Assembly: GCA_900766265.1 (NCBI GenBank)
Contig: CAAFUS010000010.1
Coordinates: 248,001 to 312,000, forward strand
Source of the DNA: Pseudomonadaceae bacterium
GTDB taxonomy: Bacteria; Pseudomonadota; Gammaproteobacteria; Pseudomonadales; Pseudomonadaceae
DNA: 64,000 nucleotides
Reading direction: 5' to 3'
In this document: piece after piece, positions 53,476 to 62,572 of the stretch
How positions within the stretch are numbered: the stretch's first letter is position 1
Layout of the letters: each line of letters starts with the position of its first letter
Notes under the pieces: model-generated
Told to the model about the DNA's origin: nothing
Databases searched by the model: none
The model's input: only the letters and a program-made list of their open reading frames with translations
Made by a program: the position numbers and the translations under genes

Positions 53476-54786
53476 ATGTTTAATAGCCGCTTGAAAAAGG
53501 ATCTGGAAGCCAAGGATGCGGAACTGGCGATCCTGCGCCAGCTCTTGGACAAGATGAACGGTGACATGCTTTCGCTGACGCTGGATGGCGAGTTCAAGAT
53601 ATCCGCGTTCAACGATCGTTTCGCGCGCACCTTGGGTTACTCGCACGCTCAGCTGCAAGGCCGACCGCTTTCCGAAATCGTCCCACCTTATGTGAAGACG
53701 TTGCCGTGCTTTCACAACTTTCGCGCTGCGGTGGCCAAGCTCGAGCCGGTCAGCGACGACTACCGGTACTTGCGCGCCGATGGCAGCCTCGCCTGGCTCA
53801 AGGTGCACTGGTATCCGATCGCGACGCCGGACGGCAAGCTCTCGCACATTCAGGGCTTCGCCAGCGACATCAGCGAAGCGGTTTACCGAGCCAAGGAGAA
53901 CGAGGCCTTCATCACTGCCCTGCTCCGCTCGACCGCCGTCATCCAGTTCAACCTCGACGGCACGGTCGTCACGGCCAACGATCAATTCCTACAGACCATG
54001 GGTTACTCGCTAGCAGAAGTGAAGGGCAAGCATCACAGCCTGTTCTGCACGCCCGCCGACGCCGCTTCTGCCGAGTACCAAGCGTTCTGGCAGAAGCTCA
54101 ACCGTGGCGAATACATCGCCAGCCGCTTCAAACGTATCGACCGCCATGGCCGGGACGTGTGGCTCGAAGCGACCTACAACCCGGTGCACGACACCGAGGG
54201 CAAGCTCTACAAGGTCGTCAAGTTCGCCAGTGTGGTATCCGACCAGGTGGCACGTGAACTCGAGGTCCGAGAGGCGGCTGGCGTCGCCTACGACATCTCG
54301 CTGCAGACCGACGTCAGCGCCGAACGCGGCGCCAGCGTCGTGAAGGACACGCTGGTCACGATGCAGAAGATCGCGGACCAGGTGCAGTCGGCCACCAACG
54401 GGATCGAGGCCCTCGGCAAGCAGTCGCTGCTGATCAGCTCGATCGTGCAGACCATCGGCGGCATCGCTGCGCAAACCAACCTGCTGGCGCTCAACGCCGC
54501 CATCGAGGCCGCGCGGGCCGGCGAGCAAGGTCGCGGTTTCGCGGTGGTGGCCGACGAGGTGCGCCAGCTGGCCGGCAGAACGAGCGCGGCCACCGAAGAG
54601 ATCGTCACGGTGGTGCAACAGAACCAGGCGCTGGCGGACGAGGCCGTGCGCAACATGTTCGCCAGCCGCGAACAGGCCGTTCAGGGTCTGGACCTTGCCA
54701 ACCAGGCAGGCGCCGTCATCGTCGAGATCCAGGATGCCGCCAAGCAGGTGGTCAGCGCCGTCGGACGATTCGCCAAGGAGCTGTGA
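53476..54786 (+). CDS. Soluble PAS-PAS methyl-accepting chemotaxis transducer (BdlA-like)
   Basis: A 436-residue cytoplasmic transducer without membrane segments. A short coiled-coil start (1-25) leads to two PAS domains (about 25-140 and 145-265), then a compact MCP signalling domain with the hairpin tip QTNLLALNAAIEAARAGEQ. The layout and size resemble BdlA of P. aeruginosa (417 residues), which mediates biofilm dispersion, but it could equally be an Aer-like redox sensor. The C-terminus ends without a pentapeptide tether. Single gene. Confidence 0.85.
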   Translation: MFNSRLKKDLEAKDAELAILRQLLDKMNGDMLSLTLDGEFKISAFNDRFARTLGYSHAQLQGRPLSEIVPPYVKTLPCFHNFRAAVAKLEPVSDDYRYLRADGSLAWLKVHWYPIATPDGKLSHIQGFASDISEAVYRAKENEAFITALLRSTAVIQFNLDGTVVTANDQFLQTMGYSLAEVKGKHHSLFCTPADAASAEYQAFWQKLNRGEYIASRFKRIDRHGRDVWLEATYNPVHDTEGKLYKVVKFASVVSDQVARELEVREAAGVAYDISLQTDVSAERGASVVKDTLVTMQKIADQVQSATNGIEALGKQSLLISSIVQTIGGIAAQTNLLALNAAIEAARAGEQGRGFAVVADEVRQLAGRTSAATEEIVTVVQQNQALADEAVRNMFASREQAVQGLDLANQAGAVIVEIQDAAKQVVSAVGRFAKEL

Positions 54787-54872
54787 GGCCCGGTCCGGGC
54801 GATCGCAGCGGATTGCGATTGCCCCTCCCCCCGCAAGGCGCTGACGCACCACAAGACTGGCCCCGCTGACCG

Positions 54873-55406
54873 ATGAAACGTGAACCGTCGAAACAGCCCA
54901 TAGCGGACGCGCTGCACATCGCCGCGATCTGGGTATGTCTGATCTCTTTTCTGCTCGCATGCCGCAGCGGCTATCGCCTGCTTGCTCCGCCCGCGCCGAC
55001 CGTTGAGATGTTCGGCATCTACGATGGCTTGCTAAAAGAGCGCGTCAGTTCAGGCAAAAGCAGCAAGGTCGTTCACTACATCAAGCTCAAAGACACGCCT
55101 TCGCTCATCCGCCCCGACAATGACGAAAGGACGATCCAGCGCCTGAAAAGAACGCGCTACGGAAGCGGGCTTTGGATCACGATGGAAACGAAACTCAGCA
55201 AACCCTGGGCAGAGCCTGCCCATTATCGGGCGATCGCGCTGTACTCGAACAACAAGATCTATGACCACCGAGACACCCGGGAGGCCGATCGAAGATCGAC
55301 CCAAAGGCACTTGATCAAGGCGCTGGCGGTGTTCGTCGCCTCGATTCTGGCGCTTCGTTACTGGCGAAAGACGTCATCGTCCTCAGACGCAAGCCATGGA
55401 TGGTAG
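54873..55406 (+). CDS. Hypothetical membrane protein
   Basis: A 177-residue protein with a hydrophobic segment at about 12-31 and another near 143-161, enclosing a 110-residue polar part that would face the periplasm. No family recognised. No strong ribosome binding site precedes the ATG. Downstream of the transducer gene by 86 bases on the same strand. Confidence 0.6.
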   Translation: MKREPSKQPIADALHIAAIWVCLISFLLACRSGYRLLAPPAPTVEMFGIYDGLLKERVSSGKSSKVVHYIKLKDTPSLIRPDNDERTIQRLKRTRYGSGLWITMETKLSKPWAEPAHYRAIALYSNNKIYDHRDTREADRRSTQRHLIKALAVFVASILALRYWRKTSSSSDASHGW

Positions 55407-55495
55407 GTGCAAAGGCAAGCACTTGGTGTTCAGTACCCCCAACCAACTCCGGATGCCCATCCGCGCCGGCGGCGCCGCAGCGCAACCCGAGCGCC

Positions 55496-56242
55496 TCAGG
55501 AGATATCGATCTGGTAGCGAAACCCTTCGGCCGCAGCGCGGGATATGCGGTATTCCAGCGGGGATCGGTCATAGCCAAGGGCCGTACGCTCGATCATCAC
55601 CATCGGTGCGCCCTCTTCGACCGACAGGACTTTCGCCATGGCGCTGTCGGCAGCCCCCACGGTGAGGGTTTCCCTGGCAGAGGCGATGCACTGGCCGCAC
55701 CGGGTTTCGTAGAACGGGTAAAGCAGTTCGCCGAAGCGCTCGGAGTCGATTTCCAGTAGCGCGCTGAAGCGTGAGGCGGGTAGCCAGATGTCCTCGTGAA
55801 ACAGCGTGCGCCCTTCGACCGTGCGCAGGCGTTCCATGTGGATGACCTGCTCGCCATCCTCCAGCCCGAGCGCCGCCGCCACTGTCTTGGAGGGTGACTG
55901 AAGCGCCTTGGCAAGGATCCGGCTGGCTGGAATCTCGCGCCCACCCGTGGCATTCACCTGGCGAAAGAAGCGCGCCAGCGAGGCGTCGAAGTTGGGTCGG
56001 CGCACGAAGGTGCCACGGCCCTGGCTGCGTATCAGCAGCCCTTCGTTGACCAGCGTGTCCACGGCCTTGCGCACGGTCCCGATGGCAACGCCGTACAGCC
56101 GGGTCAGCTCCGCTTCGGTGGGAATGGGAGCGCCAGGCGTCCATTCGCCTGCAGCGATCTTGGACAGCATCTCTTCCCGCAGGCGTTGGTAGAGCGGCAG
56201 GCGCTCGTCGTATCCGAGTGTCATCGGGGCGTTCGTCTTCAT
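55496..56242 (-). CDS. GntR family regulator with UTRA domain (HutC type)
   Basis: A 248-residue regulator. The N-terminal winged helix has PLYQRLREEMLSKIAAGEW and IPTEAELTRLYGVAIGTVRKA (about residues 16-75); the UTRA ligand domain follows (about 95-240). It is divergent from an amidohydrolase-permease operon, so it most likely represses that operon and is lifted by its substrate. A candidate operator lies in the shared upstream region at 56321-56344. Confidence 0.9.
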   Translation of the reverse strand: MKTNAPMTLGYDERLPLYQRLREEMLSKIAAGEWTPGAPIPTEAELTRLYGVAIGTVRKAVDTLVNEGLLIRSQGRGTFVRRPNFDASLARFFRQVNATGGREIPASRILAKALQSPSKTVAAALGLEDGEQVIHMERLRTVEGRTLFHEDIWLPASRFSALLEIDSERFGELLYPFYETRCGQCIASARETLTVGAADSAMAKVLSVEEGAPMVMIERTALGYDRSPLEYRISRAAAEGFRYQIDIS

Positions 56243-56320
56243 TTATTCATCCGCTGTGCAGGCGATCCACTTTACCACCGGAGCGCCGATTGACAGAAAG
56301 CCGCAGCTGAATATATGGTC

Positions 56321-56344
56321 ATCTATTCATATATATGACTAGAT
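56321..56344. promoter_or_regulatory. A/T-rich palindrome in the GntR-amidohydrolase intergenic region
   Basis: ATCTA at 56321-56325 and TAGAT at 56340-56344 flank a CATATATATG core. It stands out in A/T content from its surroundings, and such symmetric A/T-rich sites are common for GntR/HutC proteins. It may overlap the -10/-35 regions of either promoter. Confidence 0.5.
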
Positions 56345-56447
56345 GATACTGCCAACGCGGTAGCGAGCCTGGCTTGCGTCCCCGTGACCTGTCTCAGCGA
56401 ATGCGGCAGGTCGTCCCACTACAACAATCGACAGGGTTAATCTGTTC

Positions 56448-57281
56448 ATGAACGGCCTTCAACCGCCCGCCATCACTGGCGTGGATACGCACGCCCATAT
56501 CTTCCGCCAGGATTTGCCGATGGTCCCGAACCGTCGCTACAGCCCTCATTACGATGCGCTGGTGGAGCAATACCTCGAGCATCTCGAGCGCAACGGCCTC
56601 TCCCACGGCGTGCTGATCCAGCCGAGCTTTCTGGGAACCGACAACCACTTCATGGTCGAAGCGCTGCGCCGCTACCCGCAGCGGCTGCGCGCCGTCGCGG
56701 TCGTCGACGCCGACATCGCCGAGGCACAACTGGACGAGCTGGCCGAGGCCGGCGTGGTGGGTATTCGCCTGAACCTCATTGGCCGAACGCTGACAGACTA
56801 CGCCGGGCCCGAATGGACGGCCCTGTTCGAGCGGCTGGGTGCTCGCGGCTGGCAGGTCGAGATTCAACGCGGCATCGACGATATCGCGCTGGTCGTGCCG
56901 CCCCTTCTGGCGTGCGGCGTGAGCGTGGTGATCGATCACTTCGGTCTGCCCACCGGCGGCATCGATACGGGTAAGCCCAACCACCGCGCGTTTCTCGAAC
57001 TGCTGGGCCACGAGCGCGTATGGCTCAAGCTCTCCGCCGCCTATCGCAGCCAGTCCGATCTGGCCCAGGCAACCGCTGCGCTGGCACAGGCGCGGCAGGC
57101 CGCCGGCGGCATCGAGCGCTTCCTCTGGGGCAGCGACTGGCCCAATACCCAGTTCGAGCAGCAGACCCGCTACGAGGAGCAGTTGGCTTTCATCGAGGCG
57201 CTGCTGCCGGATGCAGGGGAACGCGCTCAGGTTCTGATCCACAACCCGGCGAAGCTGTTCGGCTTCGACGTTTCCCGCTAA
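56448..57281 (+). CDS. Amidohydrolase family protein (TIM-barrel, dicarboxylate lactonase/hydrolase-like)
   Basis: A 277-residue amidohydrolase-2-type enzyme. Metal or active-site motifs are VDTHAHIF (HxH, about residues 13-19), VVIDHFGLP and WGSDWPNTQ with the conserved Asp. Relatives hydrolyse lactones such as 2-pyrone-4,6-dicarboxylate. It is the first gene of a plus-strand operon with a dicarboxylate-type permease 32 bases downstream, so its substrate is probably a carboxylated compound taken up by that permease. Confidence 0.85.
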   Translation: MNGLQPPAITGVDTHAHIFRQDLPMVPNRRYSPHYDALVEQYLEHLERNGLSHGVLIQPSFLGTDNHFMVEALRRYPQRLRAVAVVDADIAEAQLDELAEAGVVGIRLNLIGRTLTDYAGPEWTALFERLGARGWQVEIQRGIDDIALVVPPLLACGVSVVIDHFGLPTGGIDTGKPNHRAFLELLGHERVWLKLSAAYRSQSDLAQATAALAQARQAAGGIERFLWGSDWPNTQFEQQTRYEEQLAFIEALLPDAGERAQVLIHNPAKLFGFDVSR

Positions 57282-57313
57282 ACGATTCATAACAACAAAC
57301 AGGACACTTACAC

Positions 57314-58615
57314 ATGATGAGCCTGCTCGTCGTCGCGGCTATCGTCGTAGCCGTCGCCCTTGGCTACAAGACCAAGATCAACATCGGTCTGTTCGCCATC
57401 GCCTTCGCCTACCTGATCGGTGCCTTCGGCATGGGCCTCAGCCCCTCCGAAATCATCGGCATGTGGCCGCTGAAGATCTTCTTCGTGATCTTCTCCGTCT
57501 GCCTGTTCTACAGCTTCGCCACAGTCAACGGCACCTTGGAGAAACTGGCCGAACACCTGATCTACCACTGTCGCTCGGTGCCGCAATTGCTGCCCTTTGC
57601 GGTCTTCTTCACCGCGACGGTCATCTCCGCTATGGGGGCGGGTTACTACACGGTGCTGGCGTTCATGGCGCCGATCACGCTGCTGCTGTGCGAACGCACC
57701 GGCATGAGCCTGATCGCCGGCGGCATGGCGGTGAACTACGGCGCACTGAGCGGCGCCAACTTCGTGTCGAGCCAGAGCGGGATCATTTTCCGCGGCCTGA
57801 TGGTCAACGCCGGCATCCCGGAGAACGAAGCCTTCATCAATGCTCTGGGCATCTTTGTCAGCACCTTGGTGATTCCGGTACTGGTGATCAGCGTGCTGGT
57901 ATTCATGACCAACCAAGGCAGGGCGATGAAGGCTTCGGCCTACGTTGCGACCGCCCCGACCCCGCTGAACCGCGAGCAGAAGATAACCCTGTGGCTGACG
58001 CTGGCGATGATGGCCATCGTGCTGGCGGCACCAATCGCTCACCTGTTGTTGCCGGCCAACGCCACCGTCACCTTCATCAACTCGAAGATGGACATCGGCC
58101 TGATCGCCAGCCTGTTCTCGGTCATCGCGCTGCTGCTGAAACTGGGTGACGAGCGCAAGGCGATGGCCTCGGTCCCTTGGGCCACGCTGATCATGATCTG
58201 TGGCGTCGGCATGCTCATTTCCGTGGCCATCAAGGCGGGCACCATCGACGTCCTGGCCTCCTGGATGGGCAACAGCATTCCGCCGATCCTGGTGCCGCTG
58301 GTCTTCGGTATCGTGGCGGCCTTCATGTCGCTGTTCTCCAGCACGCTGGGTGTGGTCACGCCTGCGCTGTTCCCGATGGTGCCGCCCATTGCCTCGGCGC
58401 TGGGACTCGACCCGCTCGTCCTGTTCGTCGCCATCGTGGTGGGCTCGCAGGCCACCTCGATCTCGCCGTTCTCGTCCGGTGGCAGCCTGATCCTCGGTTC
58501 CTGCCCGACGGAGCAGAGCCGGACCTCGTTGTTCCCGCAGTTGCTGTTCCGCGCCGCCCCGCTGGGGTTCGTCGCAGCCTTGGTCTTCAACGTGCTGCTG
58601 ACCGTCCTCTACTGA
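57314..58615 (+). CDS. SLC13/MatC-type dicarboxylate permease
   Basis: A 433-residue inner-membrane transporter with about 12 membrane segments (first at residues 2-17). It has the N-terminal MatC-like region (INIGLFAIAFAYLIGAFGMG) and the SGGSLILGSCPTEQ end region of di/tricarboxylate carriers. It would import the substrate of the upstream amidohydrolase gene. AGGA precedes two adjacent ATG codons (57314 and 57317). A strong hairpin follows at 58623. Confidence 0.85.
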   Translation: MMSLLVVAAIVVAVALGYKTKINIGLFAIAFAYLIGAFGMGLSPSEIIGMWPLKIFFVIFSVCLFYSFATVNGTLEKLAEHLIYHCRSVPQLLPFAVFFTATVISAMGAGYYTVLAFMAPITLLLCERTGMSLIAGGMAVNYGALSGANFVSSQSGIIFRGLMVNAGIPENEAFINALGIFVSTLVIPVLVISVLVFMTNQGRAMKASAYVATAPTPLNREQKITLWLTLAMMAIVLAAPIAHLLLPANATVTFINSKMDIGLIASLFSVIALLLKLGDERKAMASVPWATLIMICGVGMLISVAIKAGTIDVLASWMGNSIPPILVPLVFGIVAAFMSLFSSTLGVVTPALFPMVPPIASALGLDPLVLFVAIVVGSQATSISPFSSGGSLILGSCPTEQSRTSLFPQLLFRAAPLGFVAALVFNVLLTVLY

Positions 58616-58622
58616 GCCATCG

Positions 58623-58648
58623 CCATGGCCCGAGCAATCGGGCCATGG
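58623..58648 (+). terminator. Hairpin between permease and chemoreceptor genes, weak terminator
   Basis: CCATGGCCCGA (58623-58633), loop GCAA, TCGGGCCATGG (58638-58648). A perfect 11-base stem but no U-run, so it may only attenuate read-through. Confidence 0.5.
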
Positions 58649-58736
58649 CCGGTCACGGACGTGGCGCGCTCGGAACGACCTGACAGCCAGACTGGCGCGT
58701 CCGCACCGCGGCCCACTTTGCAAGGAGAAGCATTCA

Positions 58737-60659
58737 ATGAAGAACTGGTTTGCCGATATCAGCATGACCCAAAAGCTGGCGATCGGCTTTGGCTCGGTGC
58801 TGTTGCTCACGGTCGTCCTGGCCGTCTCCGGCTGGCTCAGCCTGGGCAGCGTGACCCATCGCAGCGCCCTGATGGATGAGATTGCCTCGCTCAACGAGTC
58901 GCTGGCCGAGCTGAGGGTTGCGCGCATGCAGTTCATGCTCGACAACGGCGATGCGAAGTCCGCTGAAGCCGTCAGCGAGGCGCTGAGCCGGTTCGAGCAG
59001 CTGCACCAGGAGATCCTGCCGAACTTCTCCGACCCGGAGAACGTGGCGCTTCTGCGCCAACAGGGCGAACAGACCCAGCTCTACCGCGCCTCGCTGAAGA
59101 AGATGCGTGACGCCTATGCCGCCGGCAACGCGGCCCGGGCAGACATGGGCAAGCAGGCAGCCCTCGCCAGCGAGCCAATCGCCGCCATGACCAAGGCGGT
59201 GGAGCAGATGCCGATCGACGCGGACAACCGCTATGCGGGCCTGAAGGCGATCTTCGACCTGCGCATGAACTGGCAGCTGGTGCGCTACGAGATGCGCGGC
59301 TACAACATCAACCCCACGCCTGAGGTCGCGGCGAAAGTCGCACAACAGATCGAGTCGACCCGGCAATCCGCCGCGGGCCTGCTGCGCTTGCTGGGCAGTG
59401 GCTTCTCGGCCCAGGTGGCGGTCACCGAGCAGGCGCTCGACGGCTATCGGGCGGCGCTGGAAGCCGTCGTTGCTCAAACCGATGCCATCGCAGCGGCACG
59501 CCAGGACATGATGAATCAGGCGGGCGAAATCACTCGCCTGGCCGAGGCACTCACCGCGTCGCAGAGCGAAAGTCGCGCCCAGGAGACTGCCCAGTCCCGC
59601 GCAACCCAGGCCACGGTCACCATACTGGCGCTGCTCATCGGATTGCTGGCTGCCTGGCTGATCACGGGGCAGATCACCCGTCCGCTGGCAGAGACGCTCG
59701 CGGTGGTCAGGAACATCGCAGCGGGCGACCTGACCGACCAACGCGAGATCGAGCGCAAGGACGAGATAGGTGCACTGCAGCGCGGCGTGGTCGGCATGGC
59801 GGGCACCTTGCGCCAGCTCATCGGCGGCATCCGCGACAGCGTTACCCAGATGGCCAGTGCTGCAGAACAATTGTCGGCCGTCACCGAGCAGACGAGCGCC
59901 GGCATGAATGCACAAAAGATCGAGACCGATCAGGTCGCCACGGCGATGCACGAGATGTCGGCCACGGTGCATGAAGTGGCTCGCAACGCCGAAGAGGCTT
60001 CGCAGGCCGCCAGTGCAGCGGACCGCGAAGCGCGCGCCGGTGATGCGGTGGTGTCCGAGGCAATGGCTCAGATCGAGCGGCTGTCACAGGAGATGCTCCG
60101 CTCTGCCGAGGCCATGGGACGACTGGAGTCCGAGAGCAATCGCATCGGCAGCGTGATGGACGTGATCAAGGCGGTGGCTCAGCAAACCAACCTGCTGGCG
60201 CTCAATGCCGCGATCGAGGCCGCGCGTGCCGGTGAAGCGGGACGTGGCTTCGCGGTCGTCGCCGACGAAGTACGCAGCCTGGCTCAGCGGACGCAGAAGT
60301 CCACCGAGGAGATCGAGCAACTGGTCGTTGGCCTGCAGCAGGAAACCCAGCAGGTCTCGGCCGCGATGCAGAGCAGCCACAACCTGACCGAAAGCAGCGT
60401 CGAACTCACGCGCAAAGCCAGCCTGGCGCTCAACGACATCACCGCGAAGGTCTCGAACATCCAAGCGATGAACCAGCAGATCGCTGCCGCCGCCGAGGAG
60501 CAAGGCGCTGTCGCTGAGGAGATCAGCCGTAGCGTGGTCAACGTGCGCGACATCTCCGAGCAGACCGCCACGGCCAGCGATGAGACTGCCGCGTCGAGCA
60601 TCGAGCTGGCGCGCCTGGGCAACGAACTGCAAGGCATGGTGAGCCGCTTCCGCGTGTAG
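58737..60659 (+). CDS. Methyl-accepting chemotaxis protein with helical (HBM-type) sensor domain
   Basis: A 640-residue chemoreceptor, the size of P. putida McpS. Membrane segments at about 15-35 and 295-315 enclose a long all-helical periplasmic domain (RSALMDEIASLNESLAELRVARMQ... style), consistent with a helical bimodular sensor. HAMP and the signalling hairpin (QTNLLALNAAIEAARAGEAG) follow. HBM receptors recognise TCA-cycle acids, which fits the neighbouring carboxylate permease and hydrolase. GGAG precedes ATG 58737. Confidence 0.87.
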   Translation: MKNWFADISMTQKLAIGFGSVLLLTVVLAVSGWLSLGSVTHRSALMDEIASLNESLAELRVARMQFMLDNGDAKSAEAVSEALSRFEQLHQEILPNFSDPENVALLRQQGEQTQLYRASLKKMRDAYAAGNAARADMGKQAALASEPIAAMTKAVEQMPIDADNRYAGLKAIFDLRMNWQLVRYEMRGYNINPTPEVAAKVAQQIESTRQSAAGLLRLLGSGFSAQVAVTEQALDGYRAALEAVVAQTDAIAAARQDMMNQAGEITRLAEALTASQSESRAQETAQSRATQATVTILALLIGLLAAWLITGQITRPLAETLAVVRNIAAGDLTDQREIERKDEIGALQRGVVGMAGTLRQLIGGIRDSVTQMASAAEQLSAVTEQTSAGMNAQKIETDQVATAMHEMSATVHEVARNAEEASQAASAADREARAGDAVVSEAMAQIERLSQEMLRSAEAMGRLESESNRIGSVMDVIKAVAQQTNLLALNAAIEAARAGEAGRGFAVVADEVRSLAQRTQKSTEEIEQLVVGLQQETQQVSAAMQSSHNLTESSVELTRKASLALNDITAKVSNIQAMNQQIAAAAEEQGAVAEEISRSVVNVRDISEQTATASDETAASSIELARLGNELQGMVSRFRV

Positions 60660-61009
60660 GCCATCCGATCGCTGGCCGGATGCCGGGCAACCCGGCTGCC
60701 GGTCGGCAACCGGTTCGTGGGAGCGATCAGGACACCTCGTCTTCGCCGTTCCAAGCTGCCGAGTCGAGAGGGCCGGAGGCGCCGGCACTCACACTGAGCT
60801 CTAATAAAGGTCCCCTACTCTTCCTGTCGCCAACCTTCTCGGCGGCTCGCCTTGAGCCTGCCGTGCGGCACGCGCGTAGCGCTGGCGCATCCGCTGGGAA
60901 GGTGCAGGGCCTTGAGCGCCGGCGTTTTGCGGTCAGCTCGTGCCGGGTTAGCCACCACCGCTGGTGGAGCGGCCTGTTAGCCGGCGCGCCCCCACCGCCA
61001 CATTTCGAA
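60660..61009. other. Intergenic region after the chemoreceptor gene
   Basis: 350 bases between convergent genes. GCCGGTCGGCAACCGG near 60700 can fold, and GTGGGAGCGATCAGGAC at 60717-60733 faintly resembles the start of the REP found at 32518. No gene seen. Confidence 0.4.
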
Positions 61010-61426
61010 TCAACCCTTCTTGTCGGTCGATCCGCGCACCTGGCCAGCCTTGGCGAAGGCCTTGATCACGTCGCGGACGACCTTGCGCTGTTCGGCCGGC
61101 AGCGCCAGGAACGCCTCGACGGCCTCGCGCTCCGGGTAGAACGCCGGATCCTCCCATTTCCCCCGCTGCTCGCGTATGGCCGATACAGCCTGTTCGCCGT
61201 AACGCAGCGCCTGGGGTTCTACCTTCAGCCATTGGGCGATCACTTGCAGTTTGTCCTGGGAAGGAATGGATTTGCCTCCCAGCCAGCGTGACACGGCCTG
61301 GAAGGTGACTGACCGCCCCCAGTAGCGGGAGTTGAATTCCCGTTCCAGGACGGCCGGGCGATCAGGGTAGCCGGCAGCGAGCATCGCGCTGCGCAGGCGC
61401 TGGGCAAATTCGGTTTTTTCGTTCAT
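61010..61426 (-). CDS. XRE-type helix-turn-helix regulator
   Basis: A 138-residue protein. Residues 5-75 form a HTH domain (FAQRLRSAMLAAGY...VTFQAVSRWLGGKSIPSQDKLQVIAQWL), with a C-terminal helical part (EAFLALPAEQRKVVRDVIKAF). The order resembles phage-type repressors. It is divergent from a BRO-N-like gene across 164 bases, an arrangement typical of a regulator controlling the neighbour. Confidence 0.85.
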   Translation of the reverse strand: MNEKTEFAQRLRSAMLAAGYPDRPAVLEREFNSRYWGRSVTFQAVSRWLGGKSIPSQDKLQVIAQWLKVEPQALRYGEQAVSAIREQRGKWEDPAFYPEREAVEAFLALPAEQRKVVRDVIKAFAKAGQVRGSTDKKG

Positions 61427-61590
61427 GGAGGCGGACGTTAAATTCCGCTTCCATGCTTGATTGAACCTTGTGTTGCATTAAAAATGAAATTCATGATTTC
61501 ATCAATCCAATGACAGCTTCCCGACGGAGATCGCGGCGCAGGCGTTCCGCCTTTCTGCCGGGACGCTGCCGAACCACGGAGAGAGAAACC

Positions 61591-62030
61591 ATGTCTGCCC
61601 TTCGCCACCTGAGGTTCGACGGCCACCTCATCCCCGTGCTGCATCGTCCCGATGGCGTGGTGCTGATCGAAGGCCCGGCCGTGGCGCAGGTACTGGGCTA
61701 TCCGGACGAGCTCGGCGCGCTGCATGACCACTGCCGTATCGAGGGCATCGCCTTCGGCAACCAGCCGCGGCCGACGATCTGGATCGACGTACGCAACGCC
61801 CATCACCTGGCCTTCCAGAGCGGGTCGCCCAGGGCCGAGCGCCTGATGCACTGGATCAGCCATTGGTTGCTGCCGCATTTCAGCAGCAACATGCCGGCGC
61901 CCTACCTCCGGCTTTCAGCCTCGGCGAGGAAGGGCTGCCTGTGCCGCGCGGATGCGGCAACCGGGCTATCTGGGGGAAGATGCGCCTGCTCGGCAAGGCC
62001 GGTCGGGCGCAGCTGATCGCATTAAGGTAG
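61591..62030 (+). pseudogene. BRO-N-like (phage antirepressor N-terminal) protein, frameshifted near its end
   Basis: Residues 1-105 look like a BRO-N domain: LRFDGHLIPVLHRPDG, PAVAQVLGYPDELGALHDH and LMHWISHWLLPHFSSN. The frame then reads through a Cys/Ser/Arg-rich tail to a stop at 62016. In another frame from about 61900 the DNA reads PPAFSLGEEGLPVPRGCGNR and on to AGRAQLIALR before a stop at 62028, which is far more protein-like. One base lost near 61895-61905 would join them. It may be a real pseudogene or a sequencing error. GAGAGAAA precedes ATG 61591. Confidence 0.6.
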
Positions 62031-62126
62031 CGATTTGCAAGGGCGGCGGGGAGTCTGGCGAAACGGATCGGCGGCTCGACCTCAACAATGTCTACACTCG
62101 ATGCACGCGCGCGCGAGGGACGCGAA

Positions 62127-62444
62127 ATGAAAGGGTACATCGCAGGTCTTCTGATCACCGCCCTGTCAGGGTGCGGAACCGTCAAGACCCTGAACGACGA
62201 AGAAGGTGCAGCGGATGACCTGGCACGATGGAAATCCAACTGTGCCAGTATCCCGCGGACCTATAGCGGCGCCGCTTATCAGTTCTGCAGCCTGAACGGC
62301 CCGGCTCGAGTGGCCGCAGACTGGGAGGCTCCGCAAACCGCGTTCGACATGGCGCTTTCGGCCCTGGCCGACACCGTGCTCATCCCGTACACCCTCTACC
62401 AACAGTCGCAGTACGGACCGATTCCGATCAGGCGCAAGGATTGA
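62127..62444 (+). CDS. YceK/YidQ family lipoprotein
   Basis: A 105-residue lipoprotein: signal with lipobox LSGC at about residues 13-16, then GTVKTL and a compact domain (CASIPRTYSGAAYQFCSL, SALADTVLIPYTLYQQ) that matches the YceK/YidQ pattern of a Cys pair and the ADTVLLPYT segment. The function is unknown. ATG 62127 is chosen because GAGGGA stands about 7 bases upstream; the longer start at 62088 would bury the signal peptide. Confidence 0.85.
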   Translation: MKGYIAGLLITALSGCGTVKTLNDEEGAADDLARWKSNCASIPRTYSGAAYQFCSLNGPARVAADWEAPQTAFDMALSALADTVLIPYTLYQQSQYGPIPIRRKD

Positions 62445-62572
62445 CTCCTGCCGTGACGCTAGCTTGCCGCGCGGAGCATCCCGAGGGACGGGCTGTGCCG
62501 CTGTAGGATCTCGACCCCGACAACGCAGATGCACCTGTGGCCAGAAAGGCGGCAGGTGCACCGATCAGCCGA

